Below are positions 24,277-33,920 of a stretch of DNA of 64,000 nt, piece after piece. Made by a program: the position numbers and the translations under genes. The stretch spans positions 1 through 64,000 of the forward strand of contig NZ_BONI01000018.1 of the NCBI RefSeq assembly GCF_016862635.1, given 5' to 3'. The notes under the pieces are model-generated. The model was given only the letters and a program-made list of their open reading frames with translations. It did no database searches and had not been told where the DNA came from. Source of the stretch: Catellatospora coxensis (GTDB lineage: Bacteria > Actinomycetota > Actinomycetes > Mycobacteriales > Micromonosporaceae). The stretch's first letter is position 1. Each line of letters starts with the position of its first letter.

Positions 24277-27200
24277 TCAGTACACGTCCCGCAGGTACCG
24301 CCGGTCGGCCGACAGCTGCTTGACGTACGCCGTCGCCGCCGCCGGATCCAGGCGGCCGTGCTGCTCGGCGATCTCCCGGAGCGCCGCGTCGACGTCCTTG
24401 GCCATCCGGCCGGCGTCACCGCACACGTAGAAGTGCGCGCCCTCCTGCAGCCACGCCCACAGCTGCGCGCCGTGCTCGCGCATGCGGTCCTGCACGTACA
24501 CCTTGCTCCGCTGATCGCGCGAGAACGCCAGGTCGAGCCGGGTGAGCACGCCGTCCTCGACGAGTTCGGCCAGCTCGTCGGCGTAGTAGAAGTCGGTGGC
24601 CCGGCGCTGCTCGCCGAAGAACAGCCAGTTGCGGCCACGCGCGCCCGCCGCGCGCCGCTGCTGCAGGAACGCCGTGAACGGGGCGACGCCGGTGCCCGGA
24701 CCCACCATGATCATGGGTGTGGCCGGGTCGGCCGGGGGCCGGAAATGCGGCGTACGCTGCAGGAACACCGGCACCGGCGTGTCCGGTGCGGCATCGGCCA
24801 GGTAGGACGAGCAGACGCCCTTGCGGGCCTGGCCGCGGTGGTTGCCGAAGCGCACCACCGACACGGTGAGGCTCACCCGGCGCGGGTCGAGCAGCGGCGA
24901 CGACGAGATCGAATAGAGCCGGGGCTGCAGGCGCGGCAGGACCGCGACCCAGTCCGCCGCCGCGGCCCGCACGGCGTGCCCGGCCACGACGTCGACGGCC
25001 TGCCGGTCCCACGTCCACTTCGCCAGCTCGCCCTTGTTGTCGGGGCGCAGCAGGGTCTTCAGGTGGGCGTCGTGGGTGCGCTCGGCGACGAAGCGCAGCA
25101 GCCCGGGGGTGACCCGGGTGATGTCGAGCCGCCGCAGCAGCGCCTCGGCCAGCGGCACCGGCCCGCCCACGTCGACGACCTGGTCCGGGTGCAGCCCGGT
25201 CACCGCCAGCCACTCGGTGACCAGGTCGGCGCAGTTGGTCGGCCACACCCCGAGCGCGTCGCCGGCCTCGTAGTCCAGCGAGCCCGCGCTCGTGTCGAAG
25301 GTGAACCGGCGCACCTCCTTGGCCGAGCCGGCCAGGCTGAGCAGCCGGTTGCCGGCCAGCAGGGCCGTGAGCGGCTTGGACCTGCTCGGCGGGGCGTGCA
25401 GCACCCCGACCGCGACCTCGGCGCGGGCGACGGCCGGGCCGGTCGTCGCGGTCGTGCCGGGACGGCTTGCTCCGCGCCCGCCCCGGCGAACGGCCGCGCG
25501 ACTGCCCGGTGCCGGGTCGACCGACCGCACCGGGGCGGCGGCCAGTGGCTGCATGACGGTCGCCGCCTGGGCGACGGGCGATGGCGGCCCGACGGGCGGT
25601 GCCGGATTGTCACCCGGTTCAGGGACGGCGGTCAGCGCCGTGACGACCCGGTCGAGCCACGCCAGCGCGGCGGCGTCGTAGTCGGGCTCGCAGTCGACAC
25701 GCTCGGCCAGGCGCACCCCGCCCAGCTCGCTCAGCCGGCCGTCCAGGCGGCGGCCGTGGCCGCAGAACTCGGCATAGGACGAATCGCCGAACCCCAGCAC
25801 CGCGTACCGGCGGCCGTCGAGCCTGGGCGCGTCGGGCCGCTCCAGGAAGTCCCAGAAACCGGTCCCGTTGTCCGGGGCGTCGCCGTCGCCGAACGTACTG
25901 GTGATCACCAGTAGTGGCGCGTCGCCGGCCGACAGGTCCGGGACCGGGCCGTCCATCCCGCGCAGCCGCGCCTGCCAGCCCGCCTCGGCCAGCCGCTGCG
26001 CGACCGTCGTCGCGAACCCTTCGGCGTTGCCGGTCTGCGACGCCCACAGCACCTGCACGTCCCGCGCGGCAGGCCGCGCCCGCTCCGGCCCGGCCTGCAG
26101 TGATGTGGGCAGCGAGATGCGGGAGAACCTGCCCGCCAGGAAGCCGTTGAGCCACAGGGCCTGATCGGGGTCGAACGGCGCGTCGCTCGGCAGGCACGGC
26201 ACCGAGGCCGCCGCCGCGGGCGCGGTGTCGACGCCGGACAGGAACCCGGCCAGGTAACGCCGCTGTGCTCGGCTGAACACCGGCGGAGCGAGATCGTCGG
26301 CGGCCAGCAGCGAACCCGCGGCGGCGTCGGGCAGCGGCGCGGTCACCACGTCGACCACGTCTCCGTGCGGCCCCTCCGCCGTCTCCGGCACGGCCGGGGC
26401 GGCCACCTTCGTCAGCGCGACCGCGCAGACCTTCAGCTCCGGCTGGAACGAGAGCGGGTCGACCGCGTCGCTGGTCACGGCGTTGACGCTCAGGTACTCG
26501 CCGTACAGGTCGTTCCAGTGGAACGGCGCGAAGCAGCTGCCGGGCAGGACCCGCTCGGTGACCACCGCGGGGAGCACGGCCCGGCCCCGCCGGGAGGCGA
26601 CCTCGACCAGGTCTCCGTCGTGCACGCCGAGGTCGGCGGCGTCGGCCGGGTGCAGCTCGACGAACGGCGCCGGGTTGAGCTTGCCGAGCTTGGCGACCTT
26701 GCCGGTCTTGGTCATGGTGTGCCACTGGTGCTGCAGCCGGCCGGTGTTGAGCACGAACGGGTAGTCGTCGTCGGGTAGCTCCGCCGCGGGCAGGTGCGGG
26801 CGCGGGTGGAACACCGCCCGTCCGCTCGCCGTCGGGAACCTCAACCGCGGCCTTTCCCGCCCTTCAGCCGGCTGTCCGTCCAGATAGCGCACCGGGTTGC
26901 GGGCCGGGCCGTCCGGGGCGGCGGGCCACTGCACCGGGGTCTGCCGGAGCCGCTCGTATGTGACGCCGCTCAGGTCGTATCCGGTCTGCGGGTTGGCGAA
27001 CCGGCGCAGCTCGGCGAACACCTCCTCGGCGCTGCCGTAGTCGAACGCGTCGGCGTACCCCATCTCGGCGGCGACCCGGGCGATGAGCTGCCAGTCCGGC
27101 AGCGCCTGGCCCGGCGGCGACACGGCCGCGGACACCAGGGTCAGGTTGCGCTCCGAATTGATCATGATGCCGTCGGTCTCCGACCAGGTCGCCGCGGGCA

Positions 27201-28563
27201 GCACCACATCGGCGTACGCGTTGGTCTCCGTCTCGGCATACGCGTCCTGGGTGATGACCAGCTCAGCGGCCTCCAGGCCCGCGATGACCGTGCGCCGGTT
27301 GCCGACCGACGCGACCGGGTTCGTGCACATGATCCAGCACGCCTTGATCTGCCCGTCGGCCATCCGCTCGAACATCTCCACGGTGCCCTTGCCGACCTCC
27401 GTGCGCAGGGTGCCCGCCGGCAGGCCCCACTGCTGCTCGGTGAACTCGCGGTCGGCCGCGACCAGCACCGAACGCTGCCCCGGCAGGCCCGGCCCCATGT
27501 AGCCCATCTCCCGGCCGCCCATCGCGTTCGGCTGGCCGGTCAGCGAGAACGGCCCGCTGCCCCGGCGGCCGATCGCGCCGGTCGCCAGGTGCAGGTTGCA
27601 CAGCGCGTTGGTGTTCCAGGTGCCGTGGGTGCTCTGGTTGAGGCCCATCGTCCAGCAGCTCATCCACTCCCCCGCCGCGCCGATCAGCGCCGCGGCGGCG
27701 CGGATGTCCGCCTCGGCCAGGCCGGTGATCCGGGCGACCTCGGCGGGCGGGTAGTCGGCCAGGAACTCCGGCATCGCCGCCCAGCCCTCGGTCTGCTCGG
27801 CGATGAAACGCTCGTCGACGTCACCGGCCTCGACCAGCAGGTGCAGCAGGCCGTTGAGCAGGGCCAGATCGGTGCCCGGGGCGATCTGCAGGAACAGGTC
27901 GGCCTTGTCGGCCGTGGCGGTGCGGCGCGGGTCGACGACGATCAGCTTCGCGCCGGCCTTGACCCGGTCCATCATCCGCAGGAACAGGATCGGGTGGCAG
28001 TCGGCCATGTTCGAGCCGATGACGAAGAACAGGTCGGCGTGGTCGAAGTCGTCGTAGGAGCCGGGCGGGCCGTCCGCGCCCAGCGACAGCTTGTAGCCGG
28101 TGCCGGCGCTGGCCATGCACAGCCGCGAGTTCGACTCGATCTGGTTGGTGCCGATGAACCCCTTGGCCAGCTTGTTCGCCAGATACTGCGCCTCCAGCGT
28201 GAGCTGGCCGGACACGTACAGCGCCACGGCGTCCGGGCCGTGCTCGTCGATGATCCGGCGCAGCCCCTGCGCCGTGCGGCTGATCGCCTCGTCGACGGTG
28301 GCGTCCACCGGCTCGGCCCCGCGCGCCGGGCGCACCCGCGCCGCGGCCAGCCGGCCCGGCGCGGCCAGCATCTCGGCGCTGGTCGCGCCCTTGGTGCACA
28401 GCCTGCCCCGGTTGGCGGGGTGCTCGCGGTCGCCGGAGACCTTGAGCACGCGGCGCTCGCCGCCGGGGTCCTGCCCGATGTGCAGGATCATCCCGCAGCC
28501 GACGCCGCAGTACGAGCACACTGTCCTGATCTGGGACGTCCCAGCACGGTCAGTGGACGCCAT
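24277..28563 (-). CDS. Fused assimilatory nitrate reductase and CysJ-like flavoprotein reductase
   Basis: A 1,428-residue fusion. Residues 1-745 are a NasA/NarB-type nitrate reductase: [4Fe-4S] Cys at 16, 19, 23 and 56, Mo-bis-MGD ligand C149 in [10 protein letters not shown], and a C-terminal molybdopterin dinucleotide domain ([17 protein letters not shown]). Residues ~755-775 ([15 protein letters not shown]) start the sulfite-reductase-flavoprotein-like part: flavodoxin ~830-980 ([15 protein letters not shown]), an Ala/Pro linker, and an FNR half ~1070-1428 with [24 protein letters not shown] and a terminal YLRDVY. It should reduce nitrate to nitrite using NADPH through FAD and FMN in one chain. 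GGAGGA precedes ATG 28563. No nitrite reductase or NarK is adjacent. Confidence 0.93.
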   Translation of the reverse strand: MASTDRAGTSQIRTVCSYCGVGCGMILHIGQDPGGERRVLKVSGDREHPANRGRLCTKGATSAEMLAAPGRLAAARVRPARGAEPVDATVDEAISRTAQGLRRIIDEHGPDAVALYVSGQLTLEAQYLANKLAKGFIGTNQIESNSRLCMASAGTGYKLSLGADGPPGSYDDFDHADLFFVIGSNMADCHPILFLRMMDRVKAGAKLIVVDPRRTATADKADLFLQIAPGTDLALLNGLLHLLVEAGDVDERFIAEQTEGWAAMPEFLADYPPAEVARITGLAEADIRAAAALIGAAGEWMSCWTMGLNQSTHGTWNTNALCNLHLATGAIGRRGSGPFSLTGQPNAMGGREMGYMGPGLPGQRSVLVAADREFTEQQWGLPAGTLRTEVGKGTVEMFERMADGQIKACWIMCTNPVASVGNRRTVIAGLEAAELVITQDAYAETETNAYADVVLPAATWSETDGIMINSERNLTLVSAAVSPPGQALPDWQLIARVAAEMGYADAFDYGSAEEVFAELRRFANPQTGYDLSGVTYERLRQTPVQWPAAPDGPARNPVRYLDGQPAEGRERPRLRFPTASGRAVFHPRPHLPAAELPDDDYPFVLNTGRLQHQWHTMTKTGKVAKLGKLNPAPFVELHPADAADLGVHDGDLVEVASRRGRAVLPAVVTERVLPGSCFAPFHWNDLYGEYLSVNAVTSDAVDPLSFQPELKVCAVALTKVAAPAVPETAEGPHGDVVDVVTAPLPDAAAGSLLAADDLAPPVFSRAQRRYLAGFLSGVDTAPAAAASVPCLPSDAPFDPDQALWLNGFLAGRFSRISLPTSLQAGPERARPAARDVQVLWASQTGNAEGFATTVAQRLAEAGWQARLRGMDGPVPDLSAGDAPLLVITSTFGDGDAPDNGTGFWDFLERPDAPRLDGRRYAVLGFGDSSYAEFCGHGRRLDGRLSELGGVRLAERVDCEPDYDAAALAWLDRVVTALTAVPEPGDNPAPPVGPPSPVAQAATVMQPLAAAPVRSVDPAPGSRAAVRRGGRGASRPGTTATTGPAVARAEVAVGVLHAPPSRSKPLTALLAGNRLLSLAGSAKEVRRFTFDTSAGSLDYEAGDALGVWPTNCADLVTEWLAVTGLHPDQVVDVGGPVPLAEALLRRLDITRVTPGLLRFVAERTHDAHLKTLLRPDNKGELAKWTWDRQAVDVVAGHAVRAAAADWVAVLPRLQPRLYSISSSPLLDPRRVSLTVSVVRFGNHRGQARKGVCSSYLADAAPDTPVPVFLQRTPHFRPPADPATPMIMVGPGTGVAPFTAFLQQRRAAGARGRNWLFFGEQRRATDFYYADELAELVEDGVLTRLDLAFSRDQRSKVYVQDRMREHGAQLWAWLQEGAHFYVCGDAGRMAKDVDAALREIAEQHGRLDPAAATAYVKQLSADRRYLRDVY

Positions 28564-28796
28564 GCCTGTTCCTCCACGTGTCGGCGAAGGCACCCGGGCG
28601 ACGCCCCGTGATGCCTTCCGACGGTAGGAACCCGCCGTTACCGAGGCGTCACACCACCCGCCCCAGGACATTACGCGCGCCACACATCCGCAACCAGCTA
28701 TGTGTGAGTGATCGTCGCGCATACGACGCCCGGCGCGTCGCACAGGGGGTGTGCGTGCCCGATGCGCACGGAAAGCACCGCATCGCTCCACGCCGA

Positions 28797-28825
28797 TTGA
28801 CAAAGTTTATCGTCAAAACTAATGT
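28797..28825 (+). promoter_or_regulatory. Near-consensus sigma-70-type promoter for the cellulase
   Basis: TTGACA (28797-28802), a 17-bp spacer and TAATGT (28820-28825) lie 75 bases before the cellulase ATG in an AT-rich island. An inverted TTGAC/GTCAA pair (28797-28801 and 28812-28816) spans the -35 box and spacer and could be an operator. The rest of 28564-28896 shows no gene. Confidence 0.7.
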
Positions 28826-28899
28826 CCATTGATCATCGGCGGTGTCCCGGCGGCTTCGCCGTGCGCCGCATCCGGTCGCGCCCACGACTTAGGAGCATC

Positions 28900-31038
28900 A
28901 TGACTGATCAATCGAGCACCGCACGCAGGAGACGATGGCGGGCAGGTCTGGCCGCGGTGGCGAGCGCCGCCGTGGTGACGGGTCTCGGCATGGTCGCGAC
29001 GGCCAACGCGTACGCGGCCTCGGGATGCCGCGTCGCCTACTCCGCCCCGAGCCAGTGGCCGGGCGGCTTCACCGCCAACGTCGAGGTCACCAACCTCGGC
29101 GACCCGGTCAACGGCTGGTCGCTGGTCTGGACGTTCCCGGCCGGGCAGCAGGTCACCCAGGCGTGGAACGCCAACGTCACCTCGTCCGGCAGCCAGGTCA
29201 CCGCGACCAACGTCGGCTACAACGGCACGATCGCCACCAACGGCACCGTCGCGTTCGGCTTCAACGGCTCCTGGTCGGGCGCGAACACCGCGCCGACCTC
29301 GTTCACGCTCAACGGTGTCGCCTGCACCGGCAGCGTCGGCGGCAGCACCCCGCCGCCGTCGAGCCCGACCCCGTCGCGCAGCACCTCCCCGTCGCCGTCG
29401 GTCTCGCCGTCGGCCTCGCCCTCGCCGTCCGGGCCGCCGGCCGTCAGCGCGATGGCCGCCGTGGCCGCCATGCAGCCCGGCTGGAACCTCGGCAACTCCT
29501 TCGACGCCACTGGCGCCGACGAGACCTCGTGGGGCAACCCGCGGGTCACCGAGGCGCTGCTGGACACGGTCAAGGCGCAGGGTTTCAAGAGCATCCGCAT
29601 CCCGGTGACCTGGGGCCAGCACCACGGCGCCGCGCCGAACTACACCATCGACGCCGCGTGGCTGGCCCGTGTCAAGGAGGTGGTGAACTGGGCGCTGGCC
29701 GACGGCTTCTACGTGATGATCAACATTCACCACGACTCGTGGCAGTGGATCGCCAACATGCCGGGCGACCGCACCAACGTGCTCAACCGGTACAACGCGC
29801 TCTGGACGCAGCTGGCGGCCGCGTTCCGTGACTCGTCGGCGAAGCTGACCTTCGAGAGCGTCAACGAGCCGCAGTTCACCGGCAGCTCCGGCGACGCGCA
29901 GAACGCGCAGCTGCTCAACGAGCTGAACACGTCGTTCCACCGCATCGTGCGCCAGTCCGGCGGCGGCAACGCCACCCGGCTGCTGGTCCTGCCGACCCTG
30001 CACACCTCGGCCGACCAGGCCCGCATCGACGAGCTGACCAGCACCTTCACCCAGCTCAACGACCCGAACCTGATCGCCACCGTGCACTTCTACGGCTACT
30101 GGCCGTTCAGCGTGAACGTCGCGGGCGGCACCCGGTTCGACGCCACCACCCAGGCCGACCTGGTCGGGCAGTTCGACCGCGTCTACAACGCGTTCGTCGC
30201 CCGGAACATCCCGGTGATCATCGGCGAGTACGGCCTGCTCGGCTTCGACCGGCACACCGGCACCATCCAGCAGGGCGAGAAGCTGAAGTTCTTCGAGTAC
30301 CTCGGCTACTACGCCCGGTCAAAGCAGCTCACCACGATGCTCTGGGACAACGGCCAGCACCTGGGCCGCACCTCGCTCGCGTGGAGCGACCCGGAGCTGT
30401 TCGCCCAGATCAAGTCGAGCTGGACGACGCGCTCCGGCACCGCGTACGCGGATCAGGTGTTCGTGCCGAAGGCGAGCGCGATCACCGCCAAGACGCTGGC
30501 CCTGAACCTCAACGGCACCACCTTCCAGGGCCTGCGCCAGGGCACCACCGACCTGGTCAGCGGCACCGACTACACCGTGTCGGGCAGCACGCTGACGCTC
30601 ACCGCCTCCGCGCTGACCCGCCTGACCGGCAGCCGGGCGTACGGCGTCAACGCGACCCTGCACGCCAGGTTCTCCCAGGGCGTGCCGTGGCGGATCGACA
30701 TCGTCACCAACGACCCGCCGATCGTGTCCAACGCGACCGGCACGACGTCGTCGTTCGCGGTGCCGACGCAGTTCCGCGGCGACCAGCTCGCCACCATGGA
30801 GGCCAAGTACGCCGACGGCACCTTCGCCGGCCCGCACAACTGGACGTCGTTCAAGGAGTTCGACGTGACGTTCGCGCCGAACTACGCGGCCGGCACGATC
30901 ACACTGAAGCCCGAGTTCTTCGCGGAGGTCAACGCGGGCTCCCGGGTGACGCTGACGTTCCACTTCTGGAGCGGCGCGACCGTCACCTACTACGTCACCA
31001 AGGCGACCAGCGGCTCGGTCACCGGCACGATCAGCTGA
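28900..31038 (+). CDS. Secreted GH5 cellulase, CBM2-GH5-X2-CBM46
   Basis: A 712-residue endoglucanase. An Arg-rich signal peptide (residues 1-40) precedes a CBM2 (~42-145, CRVAYSAPSQWPGGFTANVEV), a Ser/Pro linker, a GH5 domain (~183-520) with acid/base E323 in SVNEPQF and nucleophile E443 in IIGEYG, then an Ig-like CBM_X2 (~522-610, VPKASAITAKTLALNLNG) and a CBM46 (~611-712, HNWTSFKEFDVTF). This GH5_4-X2-CBM46 order is known from Bacillus endoglucanases where CBM46 helps form the active cleft on xyloglucan or beta-glucan. AGGAG at 28891-28895 sets ATG 28900. Its promoter is near consensus and a 14-bp hairpin follows. Confidence 0.93.
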   Translation: MTDQSSTARRRRWRAGLAAVASAAVVTGLGMVATANAYAASGCRVAYSAPSQWPGGFTANVEVTNLGDPVNGWSLVWTFPAGQQVTQAWNANVTSSGSQVTATNVGYNGTIATNGTVAFGFNGSWSGANTAPTSFTLNGVACTGSVGGSTPPPSSPTPSRSTSPSPSVSPSASPSPSGPPAVSAMAAVAAMQPGWNLGNSFDATGADETSWGNPRVTEALLDTVKAQGFKSIRIPVTWGQHHGAAPNYTIDAAWLARVKEVVNWALADGFYVMINIHHDSWQWIANMPGDRTNVLNRYNALWTQLAAAFRDSSAKLTFESVNEPQFTGSSGDAQNAQLLNELNTSFHRIVRQSGGGNATRLLVLPTLHTSADQARIDELTSTFTQLNDPNLIATVHFYGYWPFSVNVAGGTRFDATTQADLVGQFDRVYNAFVARNIPVIIGEYGLLGFDRHTGTIQQGEKLKFFEYLGYYARSKQLTTMLWDNGQHLGRTSLAWSDPELFAQIKSSWTTRSGTAYADQVFVPKASAITAKTLALNLNGTTFQGLRQGTTDLVSGTDYTVSGSTLTLTASALTRLTGSRAYGVNATLHARFSQGVPWRIDIVTNDPPIVSNATGTTSSFAVPTQFRGDQLATMEAKYADGTFAGPHNWTSFKEFDVTFAPNYAAGTITLKPEFFAEVNAGSRVTLTFHFWSGATVTYYVTKATSGSVTGTIS

Positions 31039-31053
31039 CGACCCCGCTTCCAG

Positions 31054-31086
31054 GAACGGCCGGTGGCACTGCGCCACCGGCCGTTC
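31054..31086. terminator. Perfect 14-bp hairpin after the cellulase gene
   Basis: GAACGGCCGGTGGC and GCCACCGGCCGTTC pair around ACTGC, 15 bases after the stop at 31038. A short weak T region follows. Likely intrinsic terminator. Confidence 0.75.
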
Positions 31087-31154
31087 ACACTGTCATTGCC
31101 CTCGAAACATTCGCATGTGACGATGACTGCACCGTCGAGGGGAGAGACCGCGCC

Positions 31155-32984
31155 ATGCGAAAGACCTTGCGAACAGCTGGGCTCGTAGCGGGAGTACTGG
31201 CACTGACACTGGCCGCCGGTTCGGCCTGGGCACACGACCCGAACAGCGCCGAAGGCCGCGAGGAAGTGCGGCGCATCATGCAGGACTACGAGGCGCCGGT
31301 ACGCGCCGAGGCGGCCGCGCTCGCCGCGACCCCGTGCGTCGGCGGCTTCGCCGGGACGTACCCGTGCAGCAACGTCGACCTGCTCAGCGTGCTGCCGCTG
31401 GGCTCGATCGGCGGCGGCAACGGCAACAGCATGTGGGGCTGGACCGACACCGCGACCGGCAAGGAGTACATCATCTTCGGCCGGTCCACCGGTGCGTCCT
31501 TCGTCGACGTCAGCGTGCCGACCGCGCCCGTCTACCTGGGCAACCTGCCATCGTACAACGGCACCTCCAGCTCCTGGCGCGACATCAAGGTGTACGCCAA
31601 CCACGCCTACATCGGCGCGGACTCGATCAGCTCGCACGGCATGCAGGTCTTCGACCTCACCCGGCTGCGCACCGTCACCACGCCACAGACGTTCGCCGCC
31701 GACGCCCGCTACACCGGCTTCGGCAACTCGCACACGCTGTCGGTCAACGAGCAGACCGGCTTCATCTACGCCGTCGGCACCAACACCTGCAGCGGCGGCG
31801 TGCACATGGTCAACGTGTCGAACCCGAAGGTCCCGGTCAACGCGGGCTGCGTCAGCAACGACGGCTACGTGCACGAGAACCAGTGCGTGGTCTACCACGG
31901 GCCGGACACCACGTACACGAACCACGAGATCTGCTTCAACTACAACGTGGACACGCTGACCATCGTGGACGTGACCAACAAGGCCGCGCCGGTCCAGCTG
32001 TCGCGCACCGGGTACGTCGGCGTCGGGTACACCCACCGGGGCTGGCTGACCGAGGACCACGCCCGGCTGCTGATGGACGACGAGACCGACTCGGACCTGC
32101 CGGGCACCAAGACGTTCATCTGGAACGTGTCCGACCTCAACGCCCCGGTCAACACCGGCGTGCACGTGTCGCCGACGATCCAGGCGACCGACCACAACCT
32201 GTACATCATCGGGAACAAGGCCTACCAGGCCAGCTACCGGGCCGGCCTGCGCATCCTCGACATCACCGGCATCGCCTCCAACGCGCTGAGCGAGATCGCG
32301 TACTTCGACATCTACCCCGCCTCGAACAACACCGGCTTCAACGGCGCGTGGAACGTGTACCCGTTCTTCGCCAGCGGCACCATCGCCATCAGCGGCATCG
32401 AACAGGGCCTGGTCCTGGTCAAGCACAACCCGGGCGTGCCGCCCACCACCGTGTGGAGCGACACCTTCGAGACCGCCACCGGCTGGACCGTCAACCCCTC
32501 CGGCACCGACACCGCCACCCTCGGCGTCTGGGAGCGCGGCGACCCCGCGGCCACCACCTCCAGCGGCGCCAAGCAGCTCGGCACCACCGTCAGCGGCGTG
32601 AACGACCTGGTCACCGGCCGCCTGGCCGGCTCGGCAGCGGGCGACCACGACGTCGACGGCGGCGTCACCAGCGTGCGCTCACCGTCGGTCACCCTGCCCG
32701 GCAGCGGCGTGCTGAGACTCAACCTGTCCTGGTACCTGGCCCACGGCAGCAACTCCTCCAGCACCGACTACTTCCGGATCTCGGTCGTCCACTCCGGCGG
32801 CACCACCCAGCTGTTCAACCAGGCCGGGGCGGCGTCCAACCGCAACGGCGCGTGGACGGCCGGCAGCTGGGACCTGTCGGCGTACGCCGGCCAATCCGTC
32901 CAGATCCTGATCCAGACCGCCGACCTCTCCACCGCCAGCCTGCTCGAAGCCGGCGTCGACGACGTCACCATCACCCGTAGCTAA
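31155..32984 (+). CDS. Secreted LVIVD-repeat, choice-of-anchor B family protein
   Basis: A 609-residue exported protein. The signal peptide (MRKTLRTAGLVAGVLALTLAAGSAWA) is followed by a mature part with LVIVD-like propeller repeats (ASFVDVSVPTAPVYLGNLP, HMVNVSNPKVPVNAGC, LTIVDVTNKAAPVQL, FIWNVSDLNAPVNTG, LRILDITG) typical of the choice-of-anchor B family. From ~residue 440 a beta-sandwich resembling a MAM/CUB or proprotein-convertase-P-like domain (WSDTFETATGWTVNPSGTDTATLGVWERG) follows. GGGGAGAG precedes ATG 31155. It lies between two hairpins, so it is monocistronic. Function is unknown; an extracellular adhesion or binding role is likely. Confidence 0.85.
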   Translation: MRKTLRTAGLVAGVLALTLAAGSAWAHDPNSAEGREEVRRIMQDYEAPVRAEAAALAATPCVGGFAGTYPCSNVDLLSVLPLGSIGGGNGNSMWGWTDTATGKEYIIFGRSTGASFVDVSVPTAPVYLGNLPSYNGTSSSWRDIKVYANHAYIGADSISSHGMQVFDLTRLRTVTTPQTFAADARYTGFGNSHTLSVNEQTGFIYAVGTNTCSGGVHMVNVSNPKVPVNAGCVSNDGYVHENQCVVYHGPDTTYTNHEICFNYNVDTLTIVDVTNKAAPVQLSRTGYVGVGYTHRGWLTEDHARLLMDDETDSDLPGTKTFIWNVSDLNAPVNTGVHVSPTIQATDHNLYIIGNKAYQASYRAGLRILDITGIASNALSEIAYFDIYPASNNTGFNGAWNVYPFFASGTIAISGIEQGLVLVKHNPGVPPTTVWSDTFETATGWTVNPSGTDTATLGVWERGDPAATTSSGAKQLGTTVSGVNDLVTGRLAGSAAGDHDVDGGVTSVRSPSVTLPGSGVLRLNLSWYLAHGSNSSSTDYFRISVVHSGGTTQLFNQAGAASNRNGAWTAGSWDLSAYAGQSVQILIQTADLSTASLLEAGVDDVTITRS

Positions 32985-32988
32985 GAAA

Positions 32989-33034
32989 GGAAGGGCACCT
33001 TCACAACGCTCCGCGTTGTAGAAGGTGCCCTTCC
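32989..33034. terminator. Large hairpin; member of a repeated intergenic family
   Basis: GGAAGGGCACCTTC (32989-33002) pairs with GAAGGTGCCCTTCC (33021-33034), with an inner CAACGC/GCGTTG stem. It begins five bases after the LVIVD gene stop. A related hairpin (GGAAGGGCATCTTC arm) occurs at 47843-47888, so it is both terminator and dispersed repeat. Confidence 0.75.
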
Positions 33035-33060
33035 CATCACTCCCCGGGGAGGGACCTGCT

Positions 33061-33918
33061 GTGACTGTCGGTAAATGGCGTCGGCTGCTGCCCTACCTGG
33101 TGCTGATCACCGCCGGTGCGATCACCATCGGGTACGTGCTCAACGAGCTGCCCGCCGCCGCCCCGTCCGGGGCCGCGCCGGTCGCGTCGCCGTCGCCCAC
33201 CCCGTTCATGCACAGCGACGGGCTGTCCGACAGCCACGACGGCTACCTCATCCAGCCGGTGACCATGCCGGCCAAGCGCGGCAAGGCGATCCCGGTCGCG
33301 TTCCGCATCCTCGGCCCGGACGGGCGGCCACTGCGCTCCTACGAGACGATCCAGACCAAGCAGCTGCACCTGTACCTGGTGCGCGACGACGCCAGCGGCT
33401 ACCGCCATCTGCACCCCGAACTCGCCGACGACACGTGGACCACGACGGTCGACGTCACCGACGGCGGCGCGTACCGGTTCTACGCCGAGTTCGTCCCCCG
33501 CGGCAAGGACGTCCTCGGCCACCCGACGGTGCTCGGCCTGCCCTTCCTCATCACCGGCGACACCGCGCTCGCCCCGCTGCCCGCCCCCGCCGCGACCGCC
33601 ACCGCGGACGGCTTCACCCTGACCCGGCTGGACGGGGTCGCCCACCTGCGCGCCGGACGGGGCGAGCTGCTGCGCATCAAGGTCAGTTCGACCACCGGAC
33701 CACCCGTGCTCGAACCCCACCTGGGCGCGATGGCGCACCTGTCGGCGTTCGAGGTGCGCACCCTCGGGCTGACCCACGCGCACGCGGCCGCCCACGCCCC
33801 CGACGCGACGCTCGCCTTCCACGTCGAGTTCGCCAACCGCGGCGAGCAGCGCCTGTACCTGGAGTTCAAGGTCGCCGGCCAGGTGCACCGGGCGGCGTTC
33901 ACGGTGTTCGTGACCTGA
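33061..33918 (+). CDS. Membrane-anchored His-containing protein of unknown function
   Basis: A 285-residue protein with one N-terminal membrane segment (LPYLVLITAGAITIGYVL, residues ~9-27) and an extracytoplasmic remainder. A Pro/Ser/Ala spacer leads to a beta-rich region with GYLIQPVTMPAKRGKAIPVAF, HLYLVRDD, YRHLHPEL and AYRFYAEFVPRG, and a C-terminal part with HLGAMAHLSAFEV and LTHAHAAAHAPD. The pattern resembles actinobacterial secreted proteins found near copper genes, and the His-rich loops could bind metal, but this is inference. GTG 33061 has GGAGGG upstream; an earlier in-frame GTG lies inside the hairpin. Convergent with the nitroreductase (two-base gap). Confidence 0.75.
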   Translation: MTVGKWRRLLPYLVLITAGAITIGYVLNELPAAAPSGAAPVASPSPTPFMHSDGLSDSHDGYLIQPVTMPAKRGKAIPVAFRILGPDGRPLRSYETIQTKQLHLYLVRDDASGYRHLHPELADDTWTTTVDVTDGGAYRFYAEFVPRGKDVLGHPTVLGLPFLITGDTALAPLPAPAATATADGFTLTRLDGVAHLRAGRGELLRIKVSSTTGPPVLEPHLGAMAHLSAFEVRTLGLTHAHAAAHAPDATLAFHVEFANRGEQRLYLEFKVAGQVHRAAFTVFVT

Positions 33919-33920
33919 CG

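Noticed and set aside
26794-28611. 605-codon plus-strand frame opposite the nitrate reductase
   Set aside because: Shadow frame; low-complexity Arg/Gly/His composition, while the minus strand encodes intact catalytic motifs.
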